NCBI GenBank assembly: GCA_020137815.1
Contig: CM035357.1
Location: 2,279,020 to 2,343,019, forward strand
Length of the DNA: 64,000 nucleotides
Source: Hormiphora californensis
Taxonomy: Eukaryota > Ctenophora > Tentaculata > Cydippida > Pleurobrachiidae
Direction: 5' to 3'
In this document: positions 11,080 through 21,212 of the stretch, piece after piece
Numbering within the stretch: position 1 is the stretch's first letter
How the letters are laid out: each line of letters begins with the position of its first letter
Notes under the pieces: generated by a model
Told to the model about the DNA's origin: nothing
The model's input: only the letters and a program-made list of their open reading frames with translations
The model's database searches: none
Program-made: the position numbers and the translations under genes

Positions 11080-11512
11080 ACTCCTGCAGTGGGTGAACAC
11101 TTCTTCGGACATAATTCTATCTCATCAATCCATCAAGTTGTAATTCGTTCGGCCATCTATTTCTACAATCTACAATGGTCACAGATTTGGAAAATCCTAA
11201 ACTAGATAACTGTTCGGCAGCTATGTAACACATTTTACCACATGTATTCTTTTAAAGTACACAATTTTTACTCAACTCACTGTTTCTAACTGCTCCCTCA
11301 CCAAACAATCAAACTCTGATATAGCGTTCCCTTGCTCGGCCCCCTCATGTATCCTCCCTAGTCCCTGTGTCCCGTGTAAAAACAACTTCCTTATCCCTCT
11401 CTTAGCTGGGTCTAACAGTACCACATTTAAGTCCCGTCCCTAATAGCTCAGTAGTCAGTACTAGCTAAATCATATCTGACTCTGATACATATATAGTTTA
11501 GCAGCTGGAAGA
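11080..11512. other. Short intergenic region between NELFA and CLPTM1
   Basis: About 430 bp of non-coding DNA hold the NELFA 3' UTR and the CLPTM1 promoter and leader. I see no clear TATA box or polyadenylation hexamer that I would rely on. Confidence 0.4.
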
Positions 11513-13920
11513 ATGCCAGATGTAGCTCCTGCAGCCCCGGCTGTACCCCCAGCAGCTGGTGGGGAGGAACAACCTGCCGAACAGCAAAACACCTGGAAAA
11601 GTATCATTTGGAGGTTAGTATATTTTCATTGTTCTTTTAGAAATAGAAATCTAAATCCACCTTCTATTCTCTTCAACTAATTTGTGCTTTATACCTACAA
11701 TCCCTTTTTCCTATAATCCACTCCACCTCTATCTCTGTCTGGTTTAATAACTCGTCGTTACATTCCCCAGATTTGCCACCATGTACTTCATGATGAGCGT
11801 ACTACCAGGTCTCCTCAAGGGAGGGGGTAACACCTCCACTGCACCGGCAGCTGGTGGGGCTGGTGGGAAGTTGGCTCCCGGCCAGGCGTCTAACATGTGG
11901 CCCACAGGCACAGAGTTTGTAAGTTAATTAATGTATGTGGCCCATAGGCACAGAATTTGTAAGTTAACTTGTGGCCTATTTGTACAGAATTTATAAGTTA
12001 ACTTGGCCCACAGGCACAGAATTTGTAAGTTAATTAATGTATGTGGCCCATAGGCACAGAATTTGTAAGTTAACTTGTGGCCCACAGGCACAGAATTTGT
12101 AAGTTCACTTGTAACAAGTGACTTGTGTAAGTTTAAATGATGCACTTGTTTGATAAGTAGTATTATATTCTAAAACACGGTAACTCATGTCCCTCTTACA
12201 CATCCCATTTTAACAATGTTCCCTCCCTTAGGAACTGTTTCTCTATGCTAGTCCCGATAATGAATTCTCCCTCTCCAACTCCTCCCTTATCCATGCCTTT
12301 TCTGGTCTGAAGATGGGGGAATGGTATGATGGTCCTGAGAAGAACGGAGCAAGGACTTACCAGTCTCACATTCCTGCAACACCGGTTTGTAATGAATTGT
12401 TATGACTTTCAATAACTTTGTTTATTTTTTTTTCTTCATTTTTCTACTCCTTCCCTTTCTTTTTCTAAACTTATTAGGTCATTCGGTAAATATCTGGACA
12501 GGTATGTTTGTGAGAGAACGGAGCTAGATAGAGCCAAGCGACCTATTCCAGCGTCTTCCTTGGACATTTTTAGGTTGGACAAGGATGGTGGGAACCTTCG
12601 CCTGCTGGCAGTATTGCCTCACGAGCAATATGTTTCAATGCTACTCTAGCTGCCGCTTTATGCTAACTCTTCACTCAATTTTGGACCAATATGACCTACT
12701 TCCGGATCATTCGGAAAGTTTTTAACCCTATATATTGCTTATTAAATGCCTCGAGATACTCCATAAACGTTCCTGAAATTTTTGGATAAAATTTCTAGCA
12801 TGGGGAAGCGATTTTCGCTAGATTTGGTAAAGCTGAATTTTAATTTTTTTACAAATGTTGAAAAAAGCCGCCATGAGCCAGGTACCCATTGACCGATCGT
12901 AATAAAACTAACATAGGACCTTGAAAATTGTATAAGCTAACATTTAACGGTGGATTCAAGTCATTTAGACGTTTAGAACGTACAAAAACGGCCATGAAGT
13001 GCGCAAGGAGCAATTTTGGCAAAAATCCAATTTTTAAGGATGAAGATGGAATCTAAACGCTTCAATTATGGTTGCATCATCTTCAGGCTAAAAAGGTGAT
13101 CTAGGAACACTGGTCAAACCTATCATCTGTCCCCAATAGAGAAAATGCCATGACATATTCAATCATCCGTAGTGCCACAGTTTTTTCTTGCATAAAGCGG
13201 CAGCAAGAGTAGCATTGAAACATATTGCTCGTGAGGCAATACTGCCAGCAGGCGAAGGTTCCCACCATCCTAGTCCAACCTAAAAATGTCCAAGGAAGAC
13301 GCTGGAACAGGTCGCTTGGATCTATCTAGCTCCGTTCTTTCACAAACATACCTGTCCAGATATTTACCGAATGACCTAATATATCTCGCTAACACTAGCT
13401 CAGTATTATCTTACTTTCACTTTCTAGAGAAAATGAGAACTGGAGGGATTTCATAAACACATTTGATATAAATTCTTCCTTTTTATTTTATCTCGATACC
13501 GGTCTCTGAGCTATTTTCAATATAAAGATTGCATTACATTATGCCATATTTGGTAAAATGAATAAAATGGGTTTCATAAAGGACAAACTGTCAAGAAGAG
13601 AACCCCCTGGTTATGAATCATTCTATTTGACACAGTTATATGATCAAACCGCATTGTGAATAATGAGATATACAGCCTCCACCATCTCATCCAGACCGCA
13701 TTTTATTTTGCGCTCTGTGAGGGTTCGGTAGATCATACTTTAATGTACTACCCATGATAACGAGACTTCGGTAGCTTGATTAATGACAGTGAACGGTGTC
13801 TCTTGAGGCATTGCTTGATGGAAACGGGCAGTGTGTGGGTGTAGAGAGAAATGTACCTTTACTAATTGGATGAAAAAGGGCGAGGACATCTGTTCATCTC
13901 TCTTTTCTCTCTCTCTCTCA

Positions 13921-14019
<99 letters not shown>

Positions 14020-17000
14020 TCTATCTATCTCTCTACCTCTCTCACTATCTCCCTCTCTCTCTCTCTCTCTTTCACTTTCTCTTACTATCTCACTCACTGT
14101 CTCTCACTATCTCTCTCTCTCTGTCTCTCTCTCTCTCTCTCAAACTCCCCCTCTCTCCCACTATCTCTCTCTCTCTCTCTTCAGTCTTCTCTCTGTACAT
14201 ATTCTTTCTTACTCCATCTCACTAAATGTCCACTTCACTAAATTGATCTCACACACAACCGTACTTACTTCCACAATCCATTACTGATAATATGTCCCGA
14301 AATCATGAATAGTGATCGTTCGGACAGGGCAGTATTTTGATAGAATAAATATAGGTATCTATAGGTGTCACGGTAACCTCGTAAGCTTGGATATATCGAT
14401 ACTAAAACATTTCACTTCCCTCTTTATCTCACTCTATATGTAGTTTCTCGACACTTTTATCTCAACTGAAGTCTGACACACACACAAATATAAACCCTTC
14501 TTATATTGACACCCTGGGCATTTATAAATGGGGCTCAAATATTCAAACTCTTCTATTCAGGAACTCCAAAACAACGGCAGTCTCTATTTCCACATTGTGG
14601 CGGTAAGGAACCAGGGAGAGCTAAACCCACTTCATCCTGACTACAAGTACACTGATGTTGTGGTGTTGACGAAACGTGAGTTGTTTTAGATTTTTCATAC
14701 TCAAAAGACTGTACGTAGCCCGGAAACAGTATCAGGCAACCTAGAGTTTTTGAAAGATAGATTTTTAATTAAATTGACTGTCAAAAGTCTTATCTAGGGT
14801 TTTCAATCATCTAATTAAGACACACGTTTGTTTCCCTGTCATAATGTGTGACTAATATTCCTATCTTTCTCGCAGAGTGGACTAGATTTAAAAAGAGGAA
14901 GATTCAAGCTAAAACAAACCTCCTTACTGGTGAAAGCACTTCCGCCCAAGAGGTAACTTGATACTCCTGTGAACTTCACTTTTCATTCATCAATGTCATT
15001 TTAGCAGCCGTAACTAAATTTTGAGTCACCTGACATTGTTCCTGTAATATGGCTAATCCAAACTAAAAGACCCCAAATAGTAACATTTCCAATAGGGTGT
15101 GGTTGATGGAGAGGTAGTATCTTACTGGCATCCAAATATCACTATTTCCTTCTTGGATGACCAACGTCTTTGGTCAACATCCCAACCGATTGCCCCTCCC
15201 TTCGACAAGTGTAAGTGTTACCACGACTCAAATATCCTTAGAATCCCGAATAATGAGTTCAGAGCAAGAATTAAATAGGGAAGAAAATCGAAAAATACTG
15301 GGTTTGACCGGGAATTGAACCAGGGACCTCCAGAGAGACATGCTCGGAGCTATACCACTAAGCTACCAAACCCTATGTACTGATCGCATTTCATCACTCT
15401 ATATTCAAGCTCCTGCCCTTAACTAGACACCATGTGATAAAGGGAAGTAATTTTGATATCTCCTTCTGGTGATCAACACACACACACGCCCTCTGTACAA
15501 CAGTTTCCCTGGTTCAATTCCCGGTCAAACCCAGTATTTTTCGATTTTCTTCCCTATTTAATTCTTGCTCTGAACTCATTATTCGGAATACTAATTAATC
15601 TCTCCTTAACCGAGTTCTGCCCGTGTATGTGTGAGATTCCCCATTAAACTGTTGTACAGAGGGCGTGTGTGTGTGTTGATCACCAGAAGGAGATATCAAA
15701 ATTACTTCCCTTCATCCTTAGAATCGTCTCACATTTCATAATGTTTTAACATTTCTATCTCCCGTGTAGAGAGAGTGACCCTGTGGATGGTGATCTCACG
15801 TAGTTCAGAATTTCCTATCTCCCTGTTTTCTCACCTATCTGTCGAGTGTAATCCCCTCGGTCCCGTTCCGTCACTACGCGGCGCGCGCGGATTAAACTCT
15901 GTAGAATAGTTCACAAGTGTCAGCAGTGGAACGCGCAGCACTTACGTCAGTAACTCCCGGATGTCGTTCTCAGTATCTCTCTCTCGAGCATGTGTTTTTT
16001 CGAGTTCGGTTTAGCGGGAAAAAGTAAGGGGTTCATGGTTCCTTATCTAAGAACACACATACTACTACACTTGCGTTTTCCTTTTTTTATAACTCTCATC
16101 TTTTTATAATTTCCCTCCTTTTTTACAGGGGTCGACATAGATCCAGAGACCATGCAATACAAGCCCATTCTCTATATCAACGATTATTGGGATCTTGCAT
16201 CTGATATGTTCCCCGTAAATAACACTGTCGAGTAAGTTGTCAGGGGAGAGAGCTAGTAGGTAGAATGGGGGTATATTTAATGGGACACGTTAGAATTCAA
16301 ATATCCTTCTTTCATTTTATACAACCTTTTTGCATTTGTAACATCTGTTTTATTTCAGTGTTTTACCCCTTTCGATCACATATGCCCCCATCTCCATCTT
16401 CTACTTCCAAATTTATGAGGCTCAGAAAATGCAGAAAGATTGGAATAAAATGTTTGGTAAGTTTCAATCACACTTTATTATGTGGTTCAGTTATCTCTCC
16501 CCCCCCCCCCGCGTTGTAACCCGATTATAAGCGGTAACCCCCTTTTTAACCCCCTCCTCGCGTTGTAACCCCTATTATATCCTCATTGTAACCCCTCCTC
16601 CTAATTGTAACCCTATTGTAACCCCATATTATCCTGCTAGGTGTTGGTGAAGCTAGTGAGGAAGAGAATGACATTGTAAAAAGGACTATGATGGAAACTA
16701 ATCCTGTAATCCTTGGTCTGACTATTGTCGTATCCCTGATTCACACCGTTTTCGAGTTCCTGGCATTCAAAAATGGTATGAGTTTTTTGTAAATTGTACG
16801 TCTGTCCGTTTATTGAAGGCCTTTTTTCGGCCACGTCGACTGAGAGAAACACTGTAACTTTGCCCCTAGCTGATAAGAATGTTAGGGGTTTTTATAACAA
16901 CAAGATAAGACGTGGGCGTATTCAATTTCTATTTTTAACATCCCGAATAACATACTACCCCACCCCAGATATTCAGTTCTGGAAATCCCGGCAATCCCTC

Positions 17001-20000
17001 GAGGGCCTCTCCGTCAGGTCCATCCTGTTCAACATCTTCACCCAGTTAATTGTGGTCCTGTATGTCCTGGATAATGATACTAATACAATGGTGGTCATTA
17101 GTGTGTGTGTGGGGCTGGTGATTGAGTTTTGGAAGATTACTAAAGTCATGGATGTATCGGTAAGAGCTCTTGATAAAATGATCAACTGATTAACTTTTTT
17201 ACCTCTTCTAACACTTATTTTCTCGTGTTTCTACCATATTATTCACTCAAAAGCATCTCTCTTTCTCTCCTTCTATCTCTGATATCTCTTATCCCCGCAG
17301 GTAGATTTTGCGAACCCATGGTTCGGTATTATTCCCGCACTGAGGATCGCAGATAAGAGTAGTTACGCTGAGTCGCCTACAAAGATGTATGATAGGGTGA
17401 GTTTGAACTTTTGATTTCTTATTCTTTGTCTCAGAGGTGAGCTGTTTTTGACTTTTGACTTAAGTATTCTAGGACTGCCACCACGCACCCCCAGATGCAC
17501 CCCCCCCCCTATGCCCCGTGTTTTATTAGATGAAGATGTCGACTTTTCAAACTGCGTCGTGGGCAACATAATCCTAACCCCCTAACTCTCTCTCAGTTAG
17601 CATTCAAGTATCTGTCCTGGGTTCTAACCCCCTAACTCTCTCAGTTAGCATTCAAGTATCTGTCCTGGGTTCTAACCCCCTAACTCTCTCTCTCAGTTAG
17701 CATTCAAGTATCTGTCCTGGGTTCTAACCCCACTATTAGTGGGGTATGCTATCTACTCCCTGCTGTATGAGGAGCATAGGGGCTGGTATAGTTGGACGCT
17801 CAATATGTGCTACGGGTAAATATTGTCGTTAATTATTATTATTGTCGTTAATTATTATTATATGGTGATTAGTTATGGGGGGGGGGGGTCCAGCCCTAAA
17901 AAGCTAAGCTATCGGCCAAAATCAGGGTACCTTTAGCTTTTTTTAGCTTTTCTTAGCTTTTCTTAGCTTTTTTTAGCCTTTTTTAGCTTTTCTTAGCTTT
18001 TTTTAGCTTTTTTTAGGCTAAAAAAGCTAAAAAAAGCTAAAAAAAAAAAGCTAAAATTGAGTTTTTAGTGGATTCATATAGGTTCGAATCCCGCTGACGC
18101 CAAATTTTTTAAACTTTTATTATAACGTTTTATAACGTTTTTTGAACTTTTTTAAAACTATTTTTATCAAATTTGAATAATATTTTTATCGAAAAAATGT
18201 CTCCAGAAAATGGCAGTAGGGGTGGATACAGAAATTGCTATGTATGGACATAAACGGTAGATTATGGTAAAAAAATGTGCAGGAAATGAACAAATGCAGT
18301 CAATAGACGTCCGGAAGGATGAAAATTTAAGGTAGGCGGTAAATGTTAACCAGATCTGAGAGAAAACGTACGTGCAAAACCACGTTTTTGTCCATAACTC
18401 AGTCATTTCTTGACCAATTTGCAAAATCTTGGGCGCGTTGGAAAGAGGACATTGAGCTCTTTCAAATGAGCCCAATAAAACTAAAATCGGCGCAAAATGC
18501 GCGGCGTCATGGCGCAAAATGCGCGTTTTCGCCACCTCGCCGTGCAATTTGCGCCAATTTTCATTTTCTTGAGCTCATTTGAGAGATCTCAATGTCCTCT
18601 TTCCAATGAGCCAAAGATTTTGCAAATTGGTCAAGAAATGGCTGAGTTATGGGCAAAAACGTGCGAAATTCTCACAGATCTGGTTAACATTTACCGCCTA
18701 CCAAAATTTAATGGAAAAGTGTCAAGATGAATGCTGAAAAAACATAAAAAGTAGGGCTAAAAAAAGCTAAAAAAAGCCAACATAAAAAAAGCAATCGACC
18801 AAAATCAGGGTACCTTTAGCTTTTTTAGGGCTGGACCCCCCCCCCCCCCCCAGTTATCAATTATGGGTAAAATATTTAGGCATTGATGTGCTAAATGTTT
18901 TGGGTAACGAACCCTTAATTCTACAACCCTTGTAATTTATCACCCCCCTCCCTTGGTATCGAAGACACCTCACACTTTGTGCGCGCTGGCAAGGAGTAAC
19001 TTCGTAACCAACCCCCTCCCCAGGTATCTGCTGATGTTTGGTTTCATCATGATGACCCCTCAACTCTTTATCAACTACAAAATGAAGAGTGTCGCCCACC
19101 TACCCTGGAGGATGTTAACGTACAAGGCGCTAAACACCTTCATTGATGATCTCTTTGCGTTTGTTATTAAAATGCCAACACTGTACCGGCTGGGATGTTT
19201 CAGGGACGGTGAGTAGACTTGATCCTTTAGCTTTCAGTGAGACAACGCAGCGTGTCTAGCTTGACTCTGTTTAGAACATAAAAACGCGGGGGAGAGAGAA
19301 GGATTATCTGAGAAAGCGGGAGAGAGATATATGGTTTGCTTCTCAAGTCCTGGGCAACAATTTCCTTTTTGCAAGACCATGCTAAGTACCCCACCCCTAA
19401 CCCCCACCCTATATATTTCAGATATTATATTCTTCATCTATCTGTACCAGCGTTATAAGTACAGGGAAGATCCCAACAGAGTGAACGAGTTTGGAACTAG
19501 TGGAGCTCATCCTGAGGGTGTGCCAGTAGAGGCTGAGATGGATGCTGAGGGTATGTTGAAAGTTGATTGTTTGTTTGTTTTTTAGCTTTTGGTATCGAAA
19601 TTACCCCTCAACACGAGATAGGGGTGACTTCGTATACCAAGTTTGCAGTGAGTGAAATGGAAGAAGGATCGAGACAATTGTTGACTGTTGAGTGTATTAC
19701 TGCACACTGTGTAGGGATGTTTGAGCGCTAATGGCCTCATAACAACTTTTTATGTGACTCACCATGTAATGACAGTGGTCCATGCTGTGTGTATTAGTCA
19801 TGTGAGTGTGTCCACCATCATTCTCTCTCCCCAACTAGTAGTGATATCACTCCAGTAGTAATAATATTATTATATTTCTCATAACCAGTGGCACTAACTG
19901 GTACTACCATTTCTCCCTCCTCCTCTCGAATGACGTCACAAACTCTCTGAATAAGGCCTCACTCGACTCAAACCCTCTTCTTTTCAGGGACGATAAAGTT

Positions 20001-20043
20001 ACCAGATCAACCCAAGGCCGTTGAAGCGAAGAAGAACGAGTAG
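11513..20043 (+). CDS. CLPTM1: CLPTM1, cleft lip and palate transmembrane protein 1 orthologue
   Basis: Fifteen exons: 11513-11613, 11771-11918, 12232-12384, 14561-14675, 14876-14952, 15096-15210, 16129-16231, 16359-16456, 16641-16775, 16969-17159, 17301-17396, 17697-17815, 19024-19208, 19422-19550 and 19988-20043. They join in phase to about 606 residues, close to the vertebrate protein. Landmarks include YWHPNITI, INDYWDL, FEFLAFKNDIQFW, RQSLEGLSVRS, WKITKVMDV, MTPQLFINYKMKSVAHLPWR, YKALNTFIDDLFAFVIKMP and DPNRVNEFGTSG. CLPTM1 is a multi-pass ER/Golgi membrane protein linked in mammals to control of GABA-A receptor forward trafficking. An N-terminal Pro/Ala-rich cytosolic segment precedes the first membrane helix. 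Two exon borders carry tandem copies of the splice site, and introns 3, 6 and 12 contain inserted elements. Confidence 0.95.
11897..12115 (+). repeat. Tandem repeat of the CLPTM1 exon 2 donor site
   Basis: The exon 2 end with its 5' splice site (unit of about 31 bp, GTGGCCCACAGGCACAGAATTT plus GTAAGTTAA) is repeated about six times. The genuine donor is at 11919. Four further intact GTAAGT decoys lie at 11959, 12025, 12065 and 12099; one unit is degraded to TATAAG. Each downstream copy follows an in-frame stop (GTA AGT TAA). Confidence 0.85.
12473..13380. mobile_element. Foldback element with ~190-bp inverted repeats in CLPTM1 intron 3
   Basis: Left arm 12473-12664 and right arm 13192-13380 are near-perfect reverse complements, beginning ATTAGGTCATTCGG and ending CCGAATGACCTAAT. 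The internal 530 bp encode nothing long. This looks like a non-autonomous DNA transposon (MITE or foldback type). Confidence 0.82.
13915..14190. repeat. (CT)n microsatellite in CLPTM1 intron 3
   Basis: A long CT-dinucleotide tract with a few interruptions. It reads as Ser-Leu open frames on the plus strand, which are not genes. Confidence 0.9.
15234..15725. mobile_element. Composite SINE/foldback insertion in CLPTM1 intron 6
   Basis: The insertion is flanked by identical 12-bp direct repeats ATCCTTAGAATC at 15234-15245 and 15714-15725, which look like a target-site duplication. Inside are a tRNA-like unit on the minus strand (15299-15374), a second inverted partial copy of its 3' part (15507-15590), and outer inverted arms (about 15440-15508 and 15645-15712) containing a CA repeat. 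Confidence 0.75.
15299..15374 (-). repeat. tRNA-like (SINE head) sequence
   Basis: Read on the minus strand, the 7-bp ends GGGTTTG and CAAACCC pair perfectly. An A-box-like TAGCTTAGTGGTA and a B-box GGTTCAATTCCC lie at normal spacing. The anticodon arm pairs poorly, so I take it as a tRNA-derived SINE head and not a working tRNA gene. Confidence 0.6.
16497..16628 (+). repeat. Degenerate GTTGTAACCCC repeat before the exon 9 acceptor
   Basis: A poly-C run followed by five to six imperfect copies of TTGTAACCCC lies immediately 5' of the exon 9 acceptor at 16640. It occupies the place of a normal polypyrimidine tract. Confidence 0.7.
17597..17743 (+). repeat. Triplicated exon 12 acceptor region of CLPTM1
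   Basis: The sequence starting TTAGCATTCAAGTATCTGTC with its preceding CTCTCTCAG acceptor occurs at 17597, 17645 and 17697. Only the third copy continues into the full exon. Copies one and two run into an in-frame TAA after 12 codons (ACC CCC TAA), so their use would truncate the protein. Confidence 0.9.
17877..18851. mobile_element. Foldback element with poly-G/poly-C ends in CLPTM1 intron 12
   Basis: Inverted ends read GGGGGTCCAGCCCTAAAAAGCTAA, with a row of AGCTTTTTT units next to them, flanked by AGTTAT at 17871-17876 and 18852-18857 as a possible target duplication. A tRNA-like B-box (GGTTCGAATCCCGCTGACGCC) lies at about 18082-18102. The core (18270-18720) is a large palindrome whose sequence recurs elsewhere in the window. 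Confidence 0.8.
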
Positions 20044-21212
20044 ACTGTGTGTTATGTATATCAAGACTTTTCACAGTCTGCTTCATGGAGCTGCTGTGAT
20101 ATTGTTTGAGAGTGTGTGTGTAAGGGGGGAAGTGGATACAACCCCTCGCGAGAAGTCTATATTTAAATTATTGACACAATTTTGAAATGTTATTTTCAGA
20201 TCTTTTACAGCTGTCAAAATACCGCGTGTTATTATTATTATCATATGTCCCTGGTCTGTGTGGCGGTGTCTTCCCAATCTGAGTGAATGATTGTCTGTAC
20301 ATTATCAAAACGGGGTCGTCGACGTCACCACTGTTTAGGCTTTAGTCTCCCACATTTCTGGGATTGAGCACCAGCCGTCACTTTCCCTGGGATGCATACT
20401 CTGTTTTGTAACAAACTGACTATGACAGGGAACGGTTCGAGGAATGACCGCGGTGGTGGTGAAGACTGTCATGTGATATTTGTTCGTCTGTCTATTCCTG
20501 TCACGCGCGAAAAGAGCTGTGCTTTCAATTCGCGCGCGCGCTCTCTGCTAGTCCCGTTGGCTCTATTTGCCTGGTTTGTCCCGGAGATGTTTTTCTCGGA
20601 ACAAGCAAGGCGCTTGTTGGGTCCTTGTGTTTCAAAATCATAAACGTTGTCTTTTGTAATAAAACTGGTATACAAAAATCATTGGACAATTATATTTTCA
20701 TTAACATTAATACCCAGGAAAAAAAGGTGCACGAACATCGCCACGCACAACTCAAAGTATAGTAGCTAGCGAAAATCTAACCTTTTTAGACGAAATCTAC
20801 GCAAAACTCTTTTGAAACCAGTTCCATTTACAACACACACACACAATCGCAAAGTTATTGGTGATGCGACTGAGGAGAGGGGGTGTAAAATTTTCAAATG
20901 TATATTCATCACAATGATTTCATTCGAATGCGGCTGCCCAAATGTGACCGCCCAAAACAAAAAACATGAAATCTCTTAACACAGATAATGGTCTCTTTAA
21001 TTAACTTTGACACTCATATATCTTCCATACACGATCCTGCACAGCTAGAGAAAAATGCAAAAACATTTTGGAAAGCTTTGAACGAAAACTTGTCAAGAGA
21101 GAAATAGCAGACACTCACACACACAATATACACGCACATTCAAGTTTAAGAGAGAGAGAGGAAAATCCAAAAGGAAAGGGGTAGATTTTGAATTGTCATC
21201 TTCGTCATCCCT
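20044..21212. other. 3' flank of CLPTM1 and 3' flank of ARL8
   Basis: This lies between two convergent genes. A polyadenylation signal AATAAA is at 20658-20663, suitable for CLPTM1. The ARL8 3' UTR would occupy the right side. Short open frames in both strands have no recognisable similarity, and no further gene is supported. Confidence 0.55.

Noticed and set aside
13831-14241. Ser/Leu-rich open frames over CT tracts (also near 3850, 40466, 51460, 53511 and 54918)
   Set aside because: Dinucleotide repeats give open frames on both strands; no start context, domains or splice support.
18343-18730. Open frames inside the CLPTM1 intron 12 element
   Set aside because: Both lie in the palindromic core and mirror each other; they show no domain and recur in non-coding copies.
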